From Melieria omissa (Eukaryota > Arthropoda > Insecta > Diptera > Ulidiidae), in assembly GCA_963971225.1 (NCBI GenBank), contig OZ020267.1, positions 107,223,892-107,287,891 of the forward strand: a stretch of 64,000 nucleotides of DNA. The letters are read 5' to 3'. Below, one piece after another: positions 46,520-59,322 of this stretch. Below the pieces are notes generated by a model that saw nothing but the letters and a program-made list of their open reading frames with translations, was not told the origin of the DNA and searched no databases. Numbering within the stretch: the stretch's first letter is position 1; each line of letters begins with the position of its first letter. Position numbers and translations under genes: made by a program.

Positions 46520-47640
46520 ATTAGTGCATGAATGAATGAATGAATATTGGAAATTTAGATTAATGAGTAAATTAATTGATGAGTAATTGTATTGAAAAAA
46601 TTATTAGAAAATAAAAAAAATTAATTAATTGATAAATGAATAAATGAAGGAATTAATGAATAAAAAAGGAATAAATGAATAATGAAAAACAAATAAATAA
46701 ATAATCGATTAAATGCATCAATGAATGAATAAATGAAAAAATCGATTATGAGTAAATAAAAATTCAAATAATTGAAAAATTAATGATGAAAGTAATGAAT
46801 GAATTAAGTAATGAAAAAATTTAAAATTAATTCATTAATTAAAAAAATTAATTAATTAATCAATTAATGCATGAATGAAAAAATAAATGAATGAAGGAAA
46901 AAATTAATAAAAAATGAATTAATACATAAATACATAAATAAATAAATAAATATATAAAAATAAATAAATAAATGCATGAATAATTGAATGTAATTATTTA
47001 TTGCAAAAAAATGCATAACGAGTAAATAAAAAAATTAATAAATAAATGCCTAAATGAATAACAAAAATAAATTAAAAAATAATTAATTAATAATAAAAAA
47101 TAATACATTAATTAATTAATGCATGAACGAATTCATTCAATGAATAATGAATATATTTAAAAAGTTATTAAATAAATGAATCAATGCACAAATGAATGAA
47201 TAAATAAAAAATCGATAACAGTAAATAAAACAATTTTAAAAATTACAAAATCAGTGAATAAATAGATAAATTGATAAATGCATAAATGAGTAATGAAAAT
47301 AAATTAAGAAAAAAATAAAACAATTAACTCGTAAACAAAAAAACTTAATTAATTAAATTATGCAAGAATAAATGAATGAACTAATAAATGAATAAATTGA
47401 ATAAATAAATAAATATGTACAATAATTAAATAAAATAAATAAATAAACAAATTACCAAATAAAAAATATTAAATAACTGCATGAATGAATCAATGAACAA
47501 TTAAATAAATAAATAAATAAAAATTTTTTTACAAATAAATACAATAATTTGAAAAATAAATAAATAAAATACATAAATAAATAAAAAAATTACTAAATAA
47601 ATAATCTAAATGAATATAAGGAATGAAAACTTAAGAAATG
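46520..47640. repeat. degenerate AATG/AAAT tetranucleotide tract
   Basis: About 1.1 kb of AATGAATAAATAAAT-like sequence with many substitutions. Confidence 0.85.
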
Positions 47641-49579
47641 GTTTATCAAAAAATTGATGAATGGATCTGAGTTGAACTGAACACAGTTTTTGACATCAGA
47701 CAGAGGAACATTGTGCAAACATTTTATACGAAAAAGAAGCGTGTTCCGAATCTTCGCAGGACACATAACCAGACCAGGTACCCAACTTATGTATCAACTT
47801 AATAAATTTGAAATTTCACCTACACATGTTTGAAGGACATTTAACATTCAAGATTAGGAAAACTCAATCTTCATGCTTAGTAAATGTTCAGCACTGAATA
47901 GAAGAAGAATTATTCAGTTAGGAGCTGTTCGGTAGTACCTGAAAAAATTTGAAATATTCTATTCAATATAGGGCTTCAGTAAAAGACCAGAAGAGATTAA
48001 CAATCTTATTATGGAAGGTTTAAAACATCTGATTATTCAAATTCTGATTCGCATATAAAGTTTTAATGTTTTTACATTCTTGATGCTTGTATAGTACACA
48101 AAAAGAGAACATCTAGTTATTCTGATCCAATGATTTATTTTGATTATAGTTACTTTAATAAAAATGTTAACAATTTTAATTAAAATGTTAACAATAAATC
48201 AATTTGCCTCTTTTGAAACGAGTCAGAAAAATTAATCAAATTCAATTAACAAACCATTATTTGATTATTATTTGTTTGATGTTGTTATGGGCATTGCCCA
48301 CTTATATCCTTTCCATAATTTCATTATGCTAACAACAAAAACAACAACAACATGCATCGCTTGAGCCGCACTCGACCAGTTTGCGTGGAGAAATGACGCT
48401 CAGCGTGCATTCACCTTCAATCAGACAGAAAATGCTGGAAAATCCTTCTGACCGGTTATGAAATTTTCGGCACAACACCCAAAACAACCGACAAGCAGCC
48501 AAGTTGAGTACGCAACAGCAGCAACAATGTTGACGTCGCGACGTCAGGCGAAAAGCAGAGGCGTTTGCAACTCCTGGGGCAACAGCAGCAACCAAGCAGA
48601 AAACCGCTGTTATCCTTATCAGTGAAGAGTTTGCACGAGTCGACGCTGATTGGGTGTTGAGGGTGGACTCTCACACACACACACACACACAGAGCACAAC
48701 AACCGAAAATTGAGAGCAGAAACTTTGTCGATTTGCGCTCCAGAAATCCAAAACAATTGCAATTGATATCAAGATGCTTGCTCACGCAGCGGTACAACAA
48801 CAACAAACGTGCAGTAATAGCAACAACAAAGCAGTCAAGCAATCAAATTTCGATGCCGGCGTCGTTGTGGCCCTTCAGCAGCGCAGCAAAAATCGATGAG
48901 CATTGACCTTGCCTTAGGTCCTTAACACCAACACGGCAACAACAATAAGAGCAGCGTCGGTTTCGAAAACATTCGAAATTTAAATCTAAATGTTGAGCGG
49001 TTTGCGCGCGCGTTCTTCGGCCACTTTCGGGGCGGGCACTGTGCTCTTCATTTCAACAATTGTTGCCGCTTCCCTCGCGAGTGGTTGTTGTTTCTTCGTG
49101 TAACGCGAAGGTCGTAGCTTTTTGGAGATTGACACTTTTTTTTCAGTTCGGACATGAATCAGAATTTCATCATCGTCAGCGGCACACGGCAGCAGCTGAC
49201 AACACAGATGCTGGCGATAGTGACGTGCGCTGATAGTCGTGTTGCCGTTGACAATGATTAACGCTGATGCATGAAAAATGTGGTGAATCCGAATCTGTTG
49301 CCAAGGTGTGTGTGCGCATGTGTGTGTGTATTCGCACTGATTTGTTGCTGTTGTTGTTTTTGAGTTATTTTTGTTGTATAAGTTTGAAAGCGTGGGCGGC
49401 ACTGTCACGCTGTGCGTCAAGTGACAATACGCCGCCTCTCTCTCCGCCAAGTATAATTTTTAAGATGAATGGGGCAGTGGGGTGTGCAGAGAATATGTGA
49501 ATGATTAGTGAATAATTCAAGTGAGTGTTAAATCATTTAAAAAAAATGGTGGGCCTGACTGAAGCTGTAAGCTTTTTTA
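47641..49579. other. spacer with GC-richer island at 48330-49450
   Basis: The island has a CA microsatellite (48671-48692) and open frames on the minus strand without domains (for example 48986-49450). It may be untranslated or regulatory DNA. The flanks are AT-rich. Confidence 0.3.
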
Positions 49580-50329
49580 GAACTGTACAACAGCATTTCA
49601 GCAACCGAGTAACGACCGTATATTTCTGAAAAAGGACGTCGTACTGATCATTTTTGCCGGACATAGTAATAGTCTAGCACATCTGAGTTTTTAGTAATTT
49701 GCTTTAACCTTTATGTTAAAGGGGTCCCCATGGACCTTTACACGGAAGGATGAAAACTTGAAGAGCTAGAGCTTCGATGTCTAAGACAAAGTTGTTTGCA
49801 TTAAAAGTTTTAATATTTTTTGTGTACACATGAAGCCCCCTCCCCCATTCCTTACCCCCCTTTTTCATGTTTTTCGGAAAAGTTTTTCATAAAAAGCTTG
49901 TATTGAGTAAAATATTGAAAAAAATACTATATTATCTTTTGATAAAATATTCCTCATTAAAAAATAAGGGGGGTCTTCAAACAACAAAAGTTTCTCAAAA
50001 CTTCCCCCAAAAGAATCAAAAGCCTTAAACACGAAACCTTCATTTAATACTTCTTCATTAATTGCTTGCTCTGCTTAAGATGTTGAAAAAAACATTGAAT
50101 ATTAAAAAAAATATATTTTTCAGTGCAAAATAGTTCAGGTGGTCTCCAAACAATTAAACCCTAAGAAGTCCCCTCTTAATAAAAGAAACAATTTTTTTGA
50201 TTTCAAGAAAGACTTTAATAAGTTCGTATTGCTTTTCATCATATCAATGTAAAAATGTCTCTTAACCCACATATGCTTCACTCCAGTTGTACATCAGTTG
50301 ATCTAGAGATTTTTCACTAATCTACGTAG
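49580..50329. other. unassigned repeat-like DNA
   Basis: It starts with AACTGTACAACAGCATTTC, resembling the end of the foldback element at 45.3 kb, and contains C/G homopolymer-rich blocks (CCCCCTCCCCCATTCC). Not assigned. Confidence 0.3.
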
Positions 50330-51205
50330 AGTCTGACGAAACCAATCACGCTGTTGATCTCTCCACTAGATATCACTCTTTCTCCTTCTCTCTTTCTAAG
50401 AAAGAAAGTTTGGATCAAATTAGTGATGCAATCCCAATCACGCTGTCGATCTCTCCACTAGATATCACTCTTTATCCTTCTCTCTCTCTCTATCTCTCTC
50501 TCTCTCTTGATGACAGGAACTGCAGACTCACTTATTGCGCACAACTGAAGACGGTTTAAGAAAGTTTGGATCAAATTAGTGATGCAACTAATCTCTGGAC
50601 AAACTTCCAATGGCTAATGTTTTACAACAACTCAAGACGGCTTAAGAAAGTTTGAGTCAGATTAGTGATACATCAAATCTCTGGACAAAATTCTAATGGA
50701 TAATGTGTTACAACTAAAAACGATTTAAGAAAGTTTTTCTCACATTACTGATGCAACTAATCTTTAGAAAAACTTTCAATGGATAAAGTGTTCCTACAAC
50801 TAAAAACGGTGTAATAAAGTTCGAACCAGATTAGTGACACAACTAATCTCTGGAAAAACTTTCAGTGGATAATGTGTTACAACAACTTAGGACGGTTTAA
50901 GAAAGTTTGAATCAGATTACTGATGCAACTTATCTCTGTTCGAACTTCCAATGGATAAAGTGTTATAACAACTAAGGACGGTTTAAGAAAGTTTGAATCA
51001 GATTACTGATGCAGCTAATCTCTGTTCGAACTTCCAATGGATAAAGTGTTACAACAACTAAAGACGGTTTAATAAAGATTGAACCAGATTAGTGATATAA
51101 CTAATCTCTGGAAAAACTTTCAGTGGATAATGTGTTACAACAACTAAGGACGGTTTAAGAAAGTTTGGATCAGATACAACTAATATCTGGACAATCTTCC
51201 AATGG
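50330..51205. repeat. 86-bp tandem array, eight units, preceded by a 95-bp duplication
   Basis: ACGGTTTAAGAAAGTTTG recurs at about 50551, 50637, 50720, 50807, 50892, 50978, 51063 and 51150. Each unit also has GATTAGTGATGCAACTAATC and CCAATGGATAATGTGTTACA. To the left, CAATCACGCTGTTGATCTC is duplicated with a pyrimidine tract. A LINE copy abuts the right end. Confidence 0.85.
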
Positions 51206-52009
51206 ATAATGTGTCTTTTTTTTTAACAGGAACAAACGCGCAGGGGATGACCCCATTAATGCGAAGCATTGCGTTGGTTCAGGAAGGATATAAAGGTTAG
51301 GGGATAGGGTTATGAGTGAAGTGTTTATGGACTCTTGCCTTGAACCCATCGAGATCATAAGTGCTGGGGAAAATATCCGCAGGGAGACCATTCCACAACC
51401 GCACTGTACGGCCAGAAACGAACTTTCCCTGTAGTGCGTAGTGCACTGGAACATCGTTTCAACGTGGAATGCATGGGCGCCAGTGTTCAAACGGGTTGTC
51501 AGGGGGAATACCCGGAGTGATGGCATCAAGCTGCTCATCTCCACTGAGCAGTTACCGAAAAAGTATCAGTAAAATAACACCACACATGCCACGTTTCGAC
51601 GATGTTCCAAGGAGTCAATAGAGCTGGATGCCCTACTGTCCCCTATAAGTTTAATCGCACGGTTTTGCACCCGGTCCAGGAGCTCCAAATGGGTTTTTGA
51701 AGCCCCCGCCCATAGGTGCGAGTTAAACTCCATTTTAGGTCGGATATAGGTAGTGTAAATAATGCGGAGATCAGACGGAGTGATCGGCTGCTTCTTTCGA
51801 CACGCCAAAAATATGATCGTTCCAACGAAGATCGTTCTTAATGGACATGCCCAGAACATCAAGAGCTGCCGATTCCGCAATACCCACACCACCCATAACC
51901 AGGGATGTGTTGGGATGTGGGGAGACTCGCTTGTGGGATAACAGGCAACATTGGGACTTGCGGGGATTAAAATCGACCCTGTTCGCTTGACCCCACTTGG
52001 AGATTGTCT
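51206..52009 (-). mobile_element. 5'-truncated LINE, copy 2
   Basis: The 3' end has a short poly(T) (51213-51221 on +) and the same UTR as copy 1. The coding part retains ITPSDLRIIYTTYIRPKMEF and then the LLDRVQNRAIKLIGD region. Compared with copy 1 it lacks about 35 bases near 51783 but keeps the 7 bases copy 1 lost. It also has a one-base loss near 51412 that shifts the RLWNGLP segment. The 5' break is near 52009. Confidence 0.85.
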
Positions 52010-52531
52010 TAAACTTGTTGCCGTATTAAGAAAGCACTATAAGTTCCGCTTAGGTTCGTACTTACTGATACTTAAAGAGTAGATCTCCTATAGAGTTTAA
52101 CTTTCATGTGTTATGATCAAAGAGCAGCAATCTGGACACATCATAGTGTTTGTTTTAGTTTTATGATCTTATGTTCATAAAGGCTACAATAATTTGTATC
52201 TTTTAGTTTACTATGGATCTATATTTTTGGTCCACTCTAGTCTGAAATAAACCAACCAATTTTCTTCTTGACAAAGTCATTTACTTGCTTCACATGTATG
52301 TTAACAAGCCAAAAGCAGAGCTGATCCTTGCAAGACAATCAGCATTCAGTAACACTACACATCTAAGTCCCTTTGCCCAGAGACTCAAATGAGCGCGATT
52401 TGGTTGACTGAAGTCTCGAATAAAAATACAAATTTTCGTCTTGATTAAAACAGACATTTGCGTCCCATCTGATCTGCTTTGATCCCGAACAACGAGCTTT
52501 ATGAATTTTTTAGAGATGTGAAAATAGCACA
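52010..52531. other. spacer without recognised gene
   Basis: An 80-codon minus-strand frame (52290-52532) has no domain I recognise. Confidence 0.3.
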
Positions 52532-52803
52532 ACGAATCAGCATCCAGCGACTAGTCTGAGTTGACCACGGGTCTCTAGCTCGCCATGTATGAACGATATG
52601 GCCTTGGCGAAAAAAGTCTTCGATGCGGTGGTTGGAGATCGACAACGAAGAAGGAGACCGTGTCTTCAGTGAAAAGACTAAGACTTGAAGACGATCTATG
52701 ATCTTTTGGTGTGAACAACTGAAGAAGATGCGAGCAGAGGAGAGAACTTTTGTGTCAAGCCTTAACCCGATAACGGGTGGTTATGGCCAGTTAAGTATGT
52801 AAT
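52532..52803 (+). mobile_element. LINE RT C-terminal fragment, copy 2
   Basis: Aligns with 30850-31117 base by base with many substitutions, sharing GATAACGGGTGGTTATGGCC and CGAAAAAAGTCTTCGATGCG. The frame is broken. Confidence 0.65.
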
Positions 52804-52839
52804 ATCTGACAAGCCAAGAGCAGATCTGAACCTTGAAAG

Positions 52840-53200
52840 ACACTCAGCATTTCATCAGCTTCTGCTGCACTCGTTGACTTTATGAAAGTGCTTAGGTTTA
52901 AAAAGGAACTGAGGTTAGGGCTTTTGAAGGCATAACAGCTAATTGAATCTATAAAAGACTAAATTGGAATTATATTAGAATGATGTGGAAGAGCATTCGG
53001 GCCTCTTCTGAACTCATTGATTTGCTAAAAGCGCACTGAAATTTAAAAAGGAACTGAGTTTAGGGCTTTCAAACACATGCAACCTTATTTAACGTGCAAA
53101 AAATTTTATCGAAATCACGTCACAGAACATTTAAGCTTCTGCTGCAGTTGTCAACTTGATAAAAGTGCTCAAGTATTGTAAGAAACTGAACTGAAATTGC
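52840..53200. repeat. degenerate tandem units of about 150 bp
   Basis: TTTAAAAAGGAACTGAG and CTTCTGCTGCA...GTTGACTT segments recur at about 52860, 53010 and 53140. Confidence 0.5.
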
Positions 53201-55217
53201 CATCAAAATCTTTGAACGTGAGGTGGAATCCTTTGAGTTATTTTTTGTTTTCTAAGCTTACAAAGCTACAAAACAAAATAAACATTTCTGCCTTGTTTTT
53301 CCCAAAAAAAAAATGGAAAAAATTAAAAATTCGTAAAAAACCAACTAACCAAATCAGTTGCTAGCTGCAAGCATTGTGTTTGCTCCCAATCGATTACATA
53401 AAGTTCCAATGTGAATGTGTAAAAATGAATAATGTGATACTATATGTCATTCTAAACAAAAACAACTATACATTAGATGCCGGACCAGTCAGAAGGCAGC
53501 CAAAGATTCAAAGCTTAAATTCACTTTCGACGCCATTTAGCGCGCTGTGCGAGTATTTCGTGCTTGACGCGGTGAGTCAAAGGTGATTGACTGCCAGTTG
53601 TTGTGCCGCACGAAAAGGAAAACAAATCAAATTGAGTTCACTTTGGTTGAGTTGAGTTGAGCCCAAACTGAGCAAAATTCAAATGTTAAAAACTATAACA
53701 AAAAATCAAATAAAAGAATAAACTAAAAAACCAAATAAATTCTCTAAAAAACGCCACCAAACGTTTGAAAGGAAACCACAAATGAGCTGAAAAGCCGCGC
53801 AAACCATACAAAAATTATGAAAAAGCACAAAACGTATTTGTTTTTTTGCATTTTGAAAATATATACAATACGTAATATTTTTATACAATTACGCTTTCGC
53901 ATGCAAATTCGTGCAAAAGAACACAAATCAATTGCAAACACAAAATAATAAATAAAAAAGTGGAAAACATTGAATAAAATAAAATAAAAAAACTTAAAAG
54001 CATTGGGGTAGCAGACGATTTGCGGGTTGGGTGTTTAATAATGTGAAAGCTTTCGCTTTTTTGGTTACTTAGCTGCCGGCACAGTGTTGCATTTTGAACT
54101 TGTGGCTGGCTTTTGTTGGGTTTTGGTGCTCTTGTTTATTTTCTTTCAATTTTATTTATGATTTATTTTCACTTTTGCAGTTGGTGCTCTGGGCTGTCGT
54201 TATACAACAACAACAAAAAAATTTAAAAACTGAAAGAAAAAAATCTAAGAACGAGTGCAATAAAAGTCAACTTGATGAAACTCAATCGGTGGTCCGGGCA
54301 ATTCTTAGAATTTTGTTTGATTTGCGGCAACTTCTTTGGCGAACTTGAAGCTTGTCGTTGCATATAAAATATCAGTGTGCACAATTTTGAGTGGTCAGCG
54401 CAAAATTGCGCAGAATATACGTTTTTAACAGCACCGAGGTTTCGGTGAACTTTGAAGGCTGCTCAAGTAAAGAAAGTTCAACATCAGAAGGCGGATTCAA
54501 CACTAATGCAGACTTGTTGCTGTATTGAATTGCTATATATTTTTCATTTTTTTTCTAACAACATTTTCCAGAACAGAATGTTGCTTTCTTTTTAGTTTTA
54601 ACAGTTTATTTATTTAAATTAAATGAACGCAAAAGAAATAAACAAAGAGAGAAAAGTTAAGTTCCAAACACCAACGCATAAAGTTTGAACTTAATTCTAA
54701 ATGAAATATCTACATACATAACCATAAAACAATTATACAATTATTATATATGAATTTTTGACAACTCAAGGCATATAAACATTCAATTTACTATTGAACT
54801 CGTTCAGTCACTCGTTCGGGTGGTGTAAACAAATTCATGTTACCTGCACTTGATTTCGTATCAAAAATAAAAAGAAATATTTAACTAATTCAGCATTTTT
54901 TGCTTACTTAGTGGTTCAACAACTGCTTCAAGCACTACTCACTCACTTGTCAGTGGTTTAATGCCAACTTAAACTGGCTTGTTGACAGAATTCGTATCAT
55001 TTGGCAATTCACATGAAATTTTTTCATAAATTTTTGTATCGCCATCATTTGATGCCATGAGAAATGCAAATACGACAAAAATACTTAGACATTAAGGTAA
55101 ATGCACTAAACCATAGCCTTGACTTAGTGTGTGGCATTATAGTGAAGTATGATGTGGCCATGTGGTGTACTCGTAATATAGAAATCGTACTTAAATTTAT
55201 ATATAAAACAAACAGTA
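53201..55217. other. AT-rich spacer
   Basis: No gene or element recognised. Slightly GC-richer around 53490-53600. Confidence 0.35.
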
Positions 55218-56940
55218 CCCATCAGGCAGATGCGGAAAAGACGGTCTTCAGTTTAAAGTGGAAGGAGGACATCGAAACAGTTTTCAGTTAAGAAAGAAAA
55301 AAAAAATACCGAAAATGTCTTCAGTTTATAGTGGAAGGATTACACTGAGACTGTTTTCAGTTCAGAGTGGAAGAATACGGAGATTTTGTTTTCAGTGCAG
55401 GGTGGAAAGAAAATACTTAGACTGTCTTTAGTATAAAGAAGAAAGATGAAGCTGAGGCTGTCTTCCGTTCAGAGCAGGTTTCTTTCACTTCTTTCTGTCT
55501 AGACCTTCTTCAGTTCAGAGTGGAAGGAAGACACCGAGACTGTCTTTAATTCAGAATGGATGGAAAACACTAAGACTATCTTCAGTTTGGAGTAGAAGGA
55601 AGATACCGTCCATGTTTTCAGTTCAGAGTGGAAGGAAGACATCGAGATTGTTTTCAATTTAGAGAGGAAAGATGACACTGAGACTGTCTTCAGTTCACAG
55701 GGGATTTATTTGTTTTTCCCTTCTACTTAAACTTTCTTCAGTTCAGAGTGGAAGGAACACACATAGACTGTCTTTAGTTCATAGTGTATGAAAAACACTG
55801 GGACTGTTTTCGGTTCAGAATAGAAGGAAGCCACCAAGACTTTTTTCAGTTTAACGAGAAACTATGACACTGAGACTATCTTCAGTTCAGAGGGGATTTA
55901 TTTTACTTCCTTCTACTTAAACTTTCTTTTGTTCAGAGTGGAAGGAAGACACAGAGACTGTATTTAGTTCAGAGTATATGGAAAAGACTGGACTAGACTT
56001 TCTTCAGTTCAGGATGGAAGTTCAGTTCAGTTTAGAGAGGAAACATGGCACTGAAACTGTTTAGAGAAAAACAAATTACACTGAAACTGTCTTCGGTTTA
56101 GACCGGATTTCTTCTACCTACGTCTACCTAGACTTTCTTTAGTTCAAAGTGAAAGAAGGACACCAAAACTATCTTCAGTTCAGGGTGGATGGAAAACACT
56201 TTGATCATCTTCAATTCAGGATGGATAGAAAACACCGAAACTGTCTTTCACTAAGACTGGAAGAAAGGCACGGAGACTGTCTTCCGTTCAGGGTGAATTT
56301 CTTACATTTCCTTCTAGCGAGACTGTCTTTCAGTTCACAGTGGAAGAAAATATCGAAACTGTCTTCAGTTCAGAGTGGAAGGAAGACATTGAAACTGTGT
56401 TCAGTCCTGAGTGGATTTCTTCCACTTCCTTTTACGGAGACTTTCTGCTGTTTTAAATGGAAGGAAGATACGAAGCTCTCTTCAGTTAAGAGTAAAGAGC
56501 GGATTTCTTCTATCTCCTTCTAACTAGACTTTTTCCAGTTAAGAATGGAAGGAAGACACTGAAACTATCTTCAGTTCAGAGTGGATGGAAAACACTTTGA
56601 TCATCTTCATTTCAGGATGGATAGAAAACCCCGAAACTGTATTTAACTCAAACTGGAAGTAAGGCACGGAGACTATCTTCCGTTCAGGGTGAATTTCTTA
56701 CATTTCCTTCTAGCGAGACTGCCTTTCAGTTCACAGTGGAAGAAAAATATCGGAACAGTCTTCAGTTCAGAGTGGAAGGAAGACACTGAAATGGTCTTCA
56801 GTTCTGAGCGGGTTCTTTTATGAAGACTGTCTGCTGTTCTAAATGGAAGAAAAGTACGAAGCTGTCTTTAGTTTAGAGTGGAAAGAAGACACCGAACCTG
56901 ACTTTAACAAGACACGGAGACAGTCTTCAGCTCAGAGTGA
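55218..56940. repeat. minisatellite of about 39-bp units with higher-order structure
   Basis: The consensus resembles GACTGTCTTCAGTTCAGAGT then GGAAGGAAGACACTGA, with GTCTTC and GAAGAC able to pair within each unit. Some units are replaced by a GATTTCTTCCACTTCCTTCT variant. Blocks at 56149-56410 and 56537-56800 are near copies about 388 bp apart, and blocks near 55681 and 55876 are about 195 bp apart, suggesting a five-unit higher-order repeat. Open frames here are by-products. Confidence 0.85.
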
Positions 56941-57330
56941 AACCAATTTGAGTATTAAAACTCAAATCCTATTTTACCCTAAATCCCAGAATTTTAAAAG
57001 TAGTGAGACTGTCAGCTTTATGTGCGCTAAATTTCTAAAAAAATTTGTTTAGAAAGTACAAAAACTTTCTAAAATGTTAAATTTATAAATTTAAAATTTA
57101 TATAATTTATAATAAAAAATAATAATAAATATTTATAACTTATTAAATTTATAAATTATAAATCTTTTGGATTTATCACCATTTGAAATCTTTAGTGAAA
57201 CTGTGAGGCTCACTTCTGTGAATTAGGGTTAAACTTCAAAGCAAGAAAAACCTGAAAAGTCAAAAGATTTGAAAATAATTTGCAAACTATATACAATAAA
57301 AAATTTTAAATTGCTATTAGCGATTTAGCA

Positions 57331-57650
57331 GCCGCCGTGGCTCAGTTGGTTAGTGCGCGGTCCAACGAGTCGCATGCAGAGCGACGCAAGATCGAATACT
57401 GCATGTAGTAACACCTAAAAAAAATAACGGGAAACTCGTTTTCTCTTTCGGTGGCTGTTCTCTCAGCTGGAAATGGCAAACCTCTGAGAGTAAAAATTGC
57501 CTATGAAAAAGCTCCCAACCTGCCGTTCGGAACCGGCATAAAACTGTAGGTCCCTTCCACCCGCGTACAAAATTCACACGCACAACACGGGTGGTTGCGG
57601 GAAGCTAGGCCTTAGTCTCGCGTAAGCGGGCTGTCGTGCCAATCAATTAT
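57331..57650 (+). mobile_element. tRNA-headed SINE, family A, full copy
   Basis: Head GCCGCCGTGGCTCAGTTGGT (box A), box B-like GATCGAATACTGC, then the family body (GGCAAACCTCTGAGAGTAAA, GCCGTTCGGAACCGGC, CTGTAGGTCCCTTCCA) and an AT-rich tail. TATTAGCGA occurs on both sides (57315-57323, 57663-57671) and may be the target duplication, although a few extra bases separate it from the head. Confidence 0.78.
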
Positions 57651-57671
57651 TAAAAAATTAATTATTAGCGA

Positions 57672-59322
57672 GAAATGTTGTTTTTGAAGTAAAAGCTCCA
57701 TATTTATTAAAATTGTTTAAACTATCAGCAAAACTACTAAAAACCGATGTCGTTTTATTCATCTTTACTATTCAATTCATCCACTTATAACCTAAAAATT
57801 CCGCAGTTATTCATTTATTCGTTTAATAGCGCCCAAATCTTTGAAGTTATAGTTCTACATTAATTACAAATGACATTTGTATCAATACCAGCAATTTAGT
57901 TGCAATCAGACTTTCTTGTTTTGTTTTCAATATTCAATTCCTCAATTAATAACCTACAAATTTTACAGCTATTTCTTCATATAATAAGACTCAAATCGTC
58001 AAAGTTATAGCCCTATATTCACTACAATTAGTATAACTTTTGGGACCATTAATATAGCTAGAAACGTTTTGGTTTTTTTCTATTTCCATCATTCAAATTC
58101 ATTCATTCATCAAATTCAAATTCATTCATCTAATTCATTCATTCCTCAAATTCAGTTTATTCATCCAATAGCGCACAAACTGCTTCGTACACGACCAACA
58201 CACACTACTTCATACCTCTCGCTCTAATCTTAACCCGCCCAATGCTCTGCGTTAGAGCACATCCACACTAGTGAAGTACTAAAATTGCTTAATTTCGCGC
58301 TCGCAGCAATGTGGCTGCTGCTGCCCGTTCGGACGTCACAACATTGGCGCGCCTTGACATTCACACACTATATATTTTTACATATATATATAAATATTTG
58401 TTGTTGCTTTTGTATTTCTTCTTCTGCTTTGCACCTACCTTTACCAAAATACGCAATTTTCAGCTGCGGCCTCACACTGCCACAATGACCATTTGCACAA
58501 TTGGGGAAAATTTTCAAGCACTCGCCGTTGGCCCCACAGTCACAGACACCTACACACACAATTGTTGTTGTTTTTGTTTGGTTTTAACACTTTTGAGTTT
58601 AGCTCGGTTTGTGGATTTAGCCACAATTCTTTGCAATTTTGTTTTGTTCAATTTGTTCCCCTATTTGTGATCGCTATTAGATGATTTGACTGCACAGTGT
58701 TTTGCAACAACAAAGCAAAACAAAACAAAGCTGACATTTCGCTTTGGCGTTCAGAATAGTTAAGTAATGTGTGAATGGGATGGGGAAAATTGCGTCTTTG
58801 GCGGTGTAGCTCATGTGTGAAAGAGATGAATATGGTGTGTAGGATTGTAATGGCAACTACAGGAATGCAATTGAGAGCGTTGGCACAATTTAAATAAATT
58901 ATAAGAAATGAGTTAAACAACAACGAAATTAATTACATACATATAATTGACTCATTATTAGATAGCTGACTTTTTAAATGCTCAATCAGTACTTTGTTTT
59001 TCTTGTATTAAACATTTGATTATGCAATTTAATGCCTTTCTCACAAGACCCTTCAAAGCAACCCTGTCCCATAAACAAAAATTCTCATAGGCTGTCTTTG
59101 ACATTTGGCAATAAAAAAAGAACTCAAAGCCGCAAAAAATACCAAAAATAGCAGAAATTACACTAAATCGAGAAATATTACATTAGCAGTGCAACGGCAC
59201 AGCATTGAAAACCATAAATTATGCTAAATCATCACACAAACCATTGGCAAAAGTTGCAAAAAAGTGAATAAAATTGGCAGAAGTTGCCGCACAGTAAAGA
59301 AGCTACACAGGAATAACGAGAA
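57672..59322. other. spacer upstream of the CCDC43-like gene
   Basis: AT-rich DNA with repeated ATTCATTCA words at 58090-58150. A GC-richer part at 58150-58560 has CGGACGTCAC (CRE-like) and a TATATATA stretch. No coding frame with a domain. Confidence 0.35.

Noticed and set aside
48986..49450. 154-codon minus-strand frame
   Set aside because: His/Thr-rich low-complexity start, no domain, no splice context; more likely untranslated or regulatory DNA.
56149..56523. 124-codon frame as a repeat protein
   Set aside because: Frame shifts between units and stops interrupt it elsewhere; selection for coding is not visible.
55218..56940. CRISPR-like array
   Set aside because: Units are contiguous and diverged with no unique spacers; it is a eukaryotic minisatellite.
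57331..57405. Apparent tRNA gene
   Set aside because: Box A is good but box B is degenerate, and the sequence continues into the family A SINE core.
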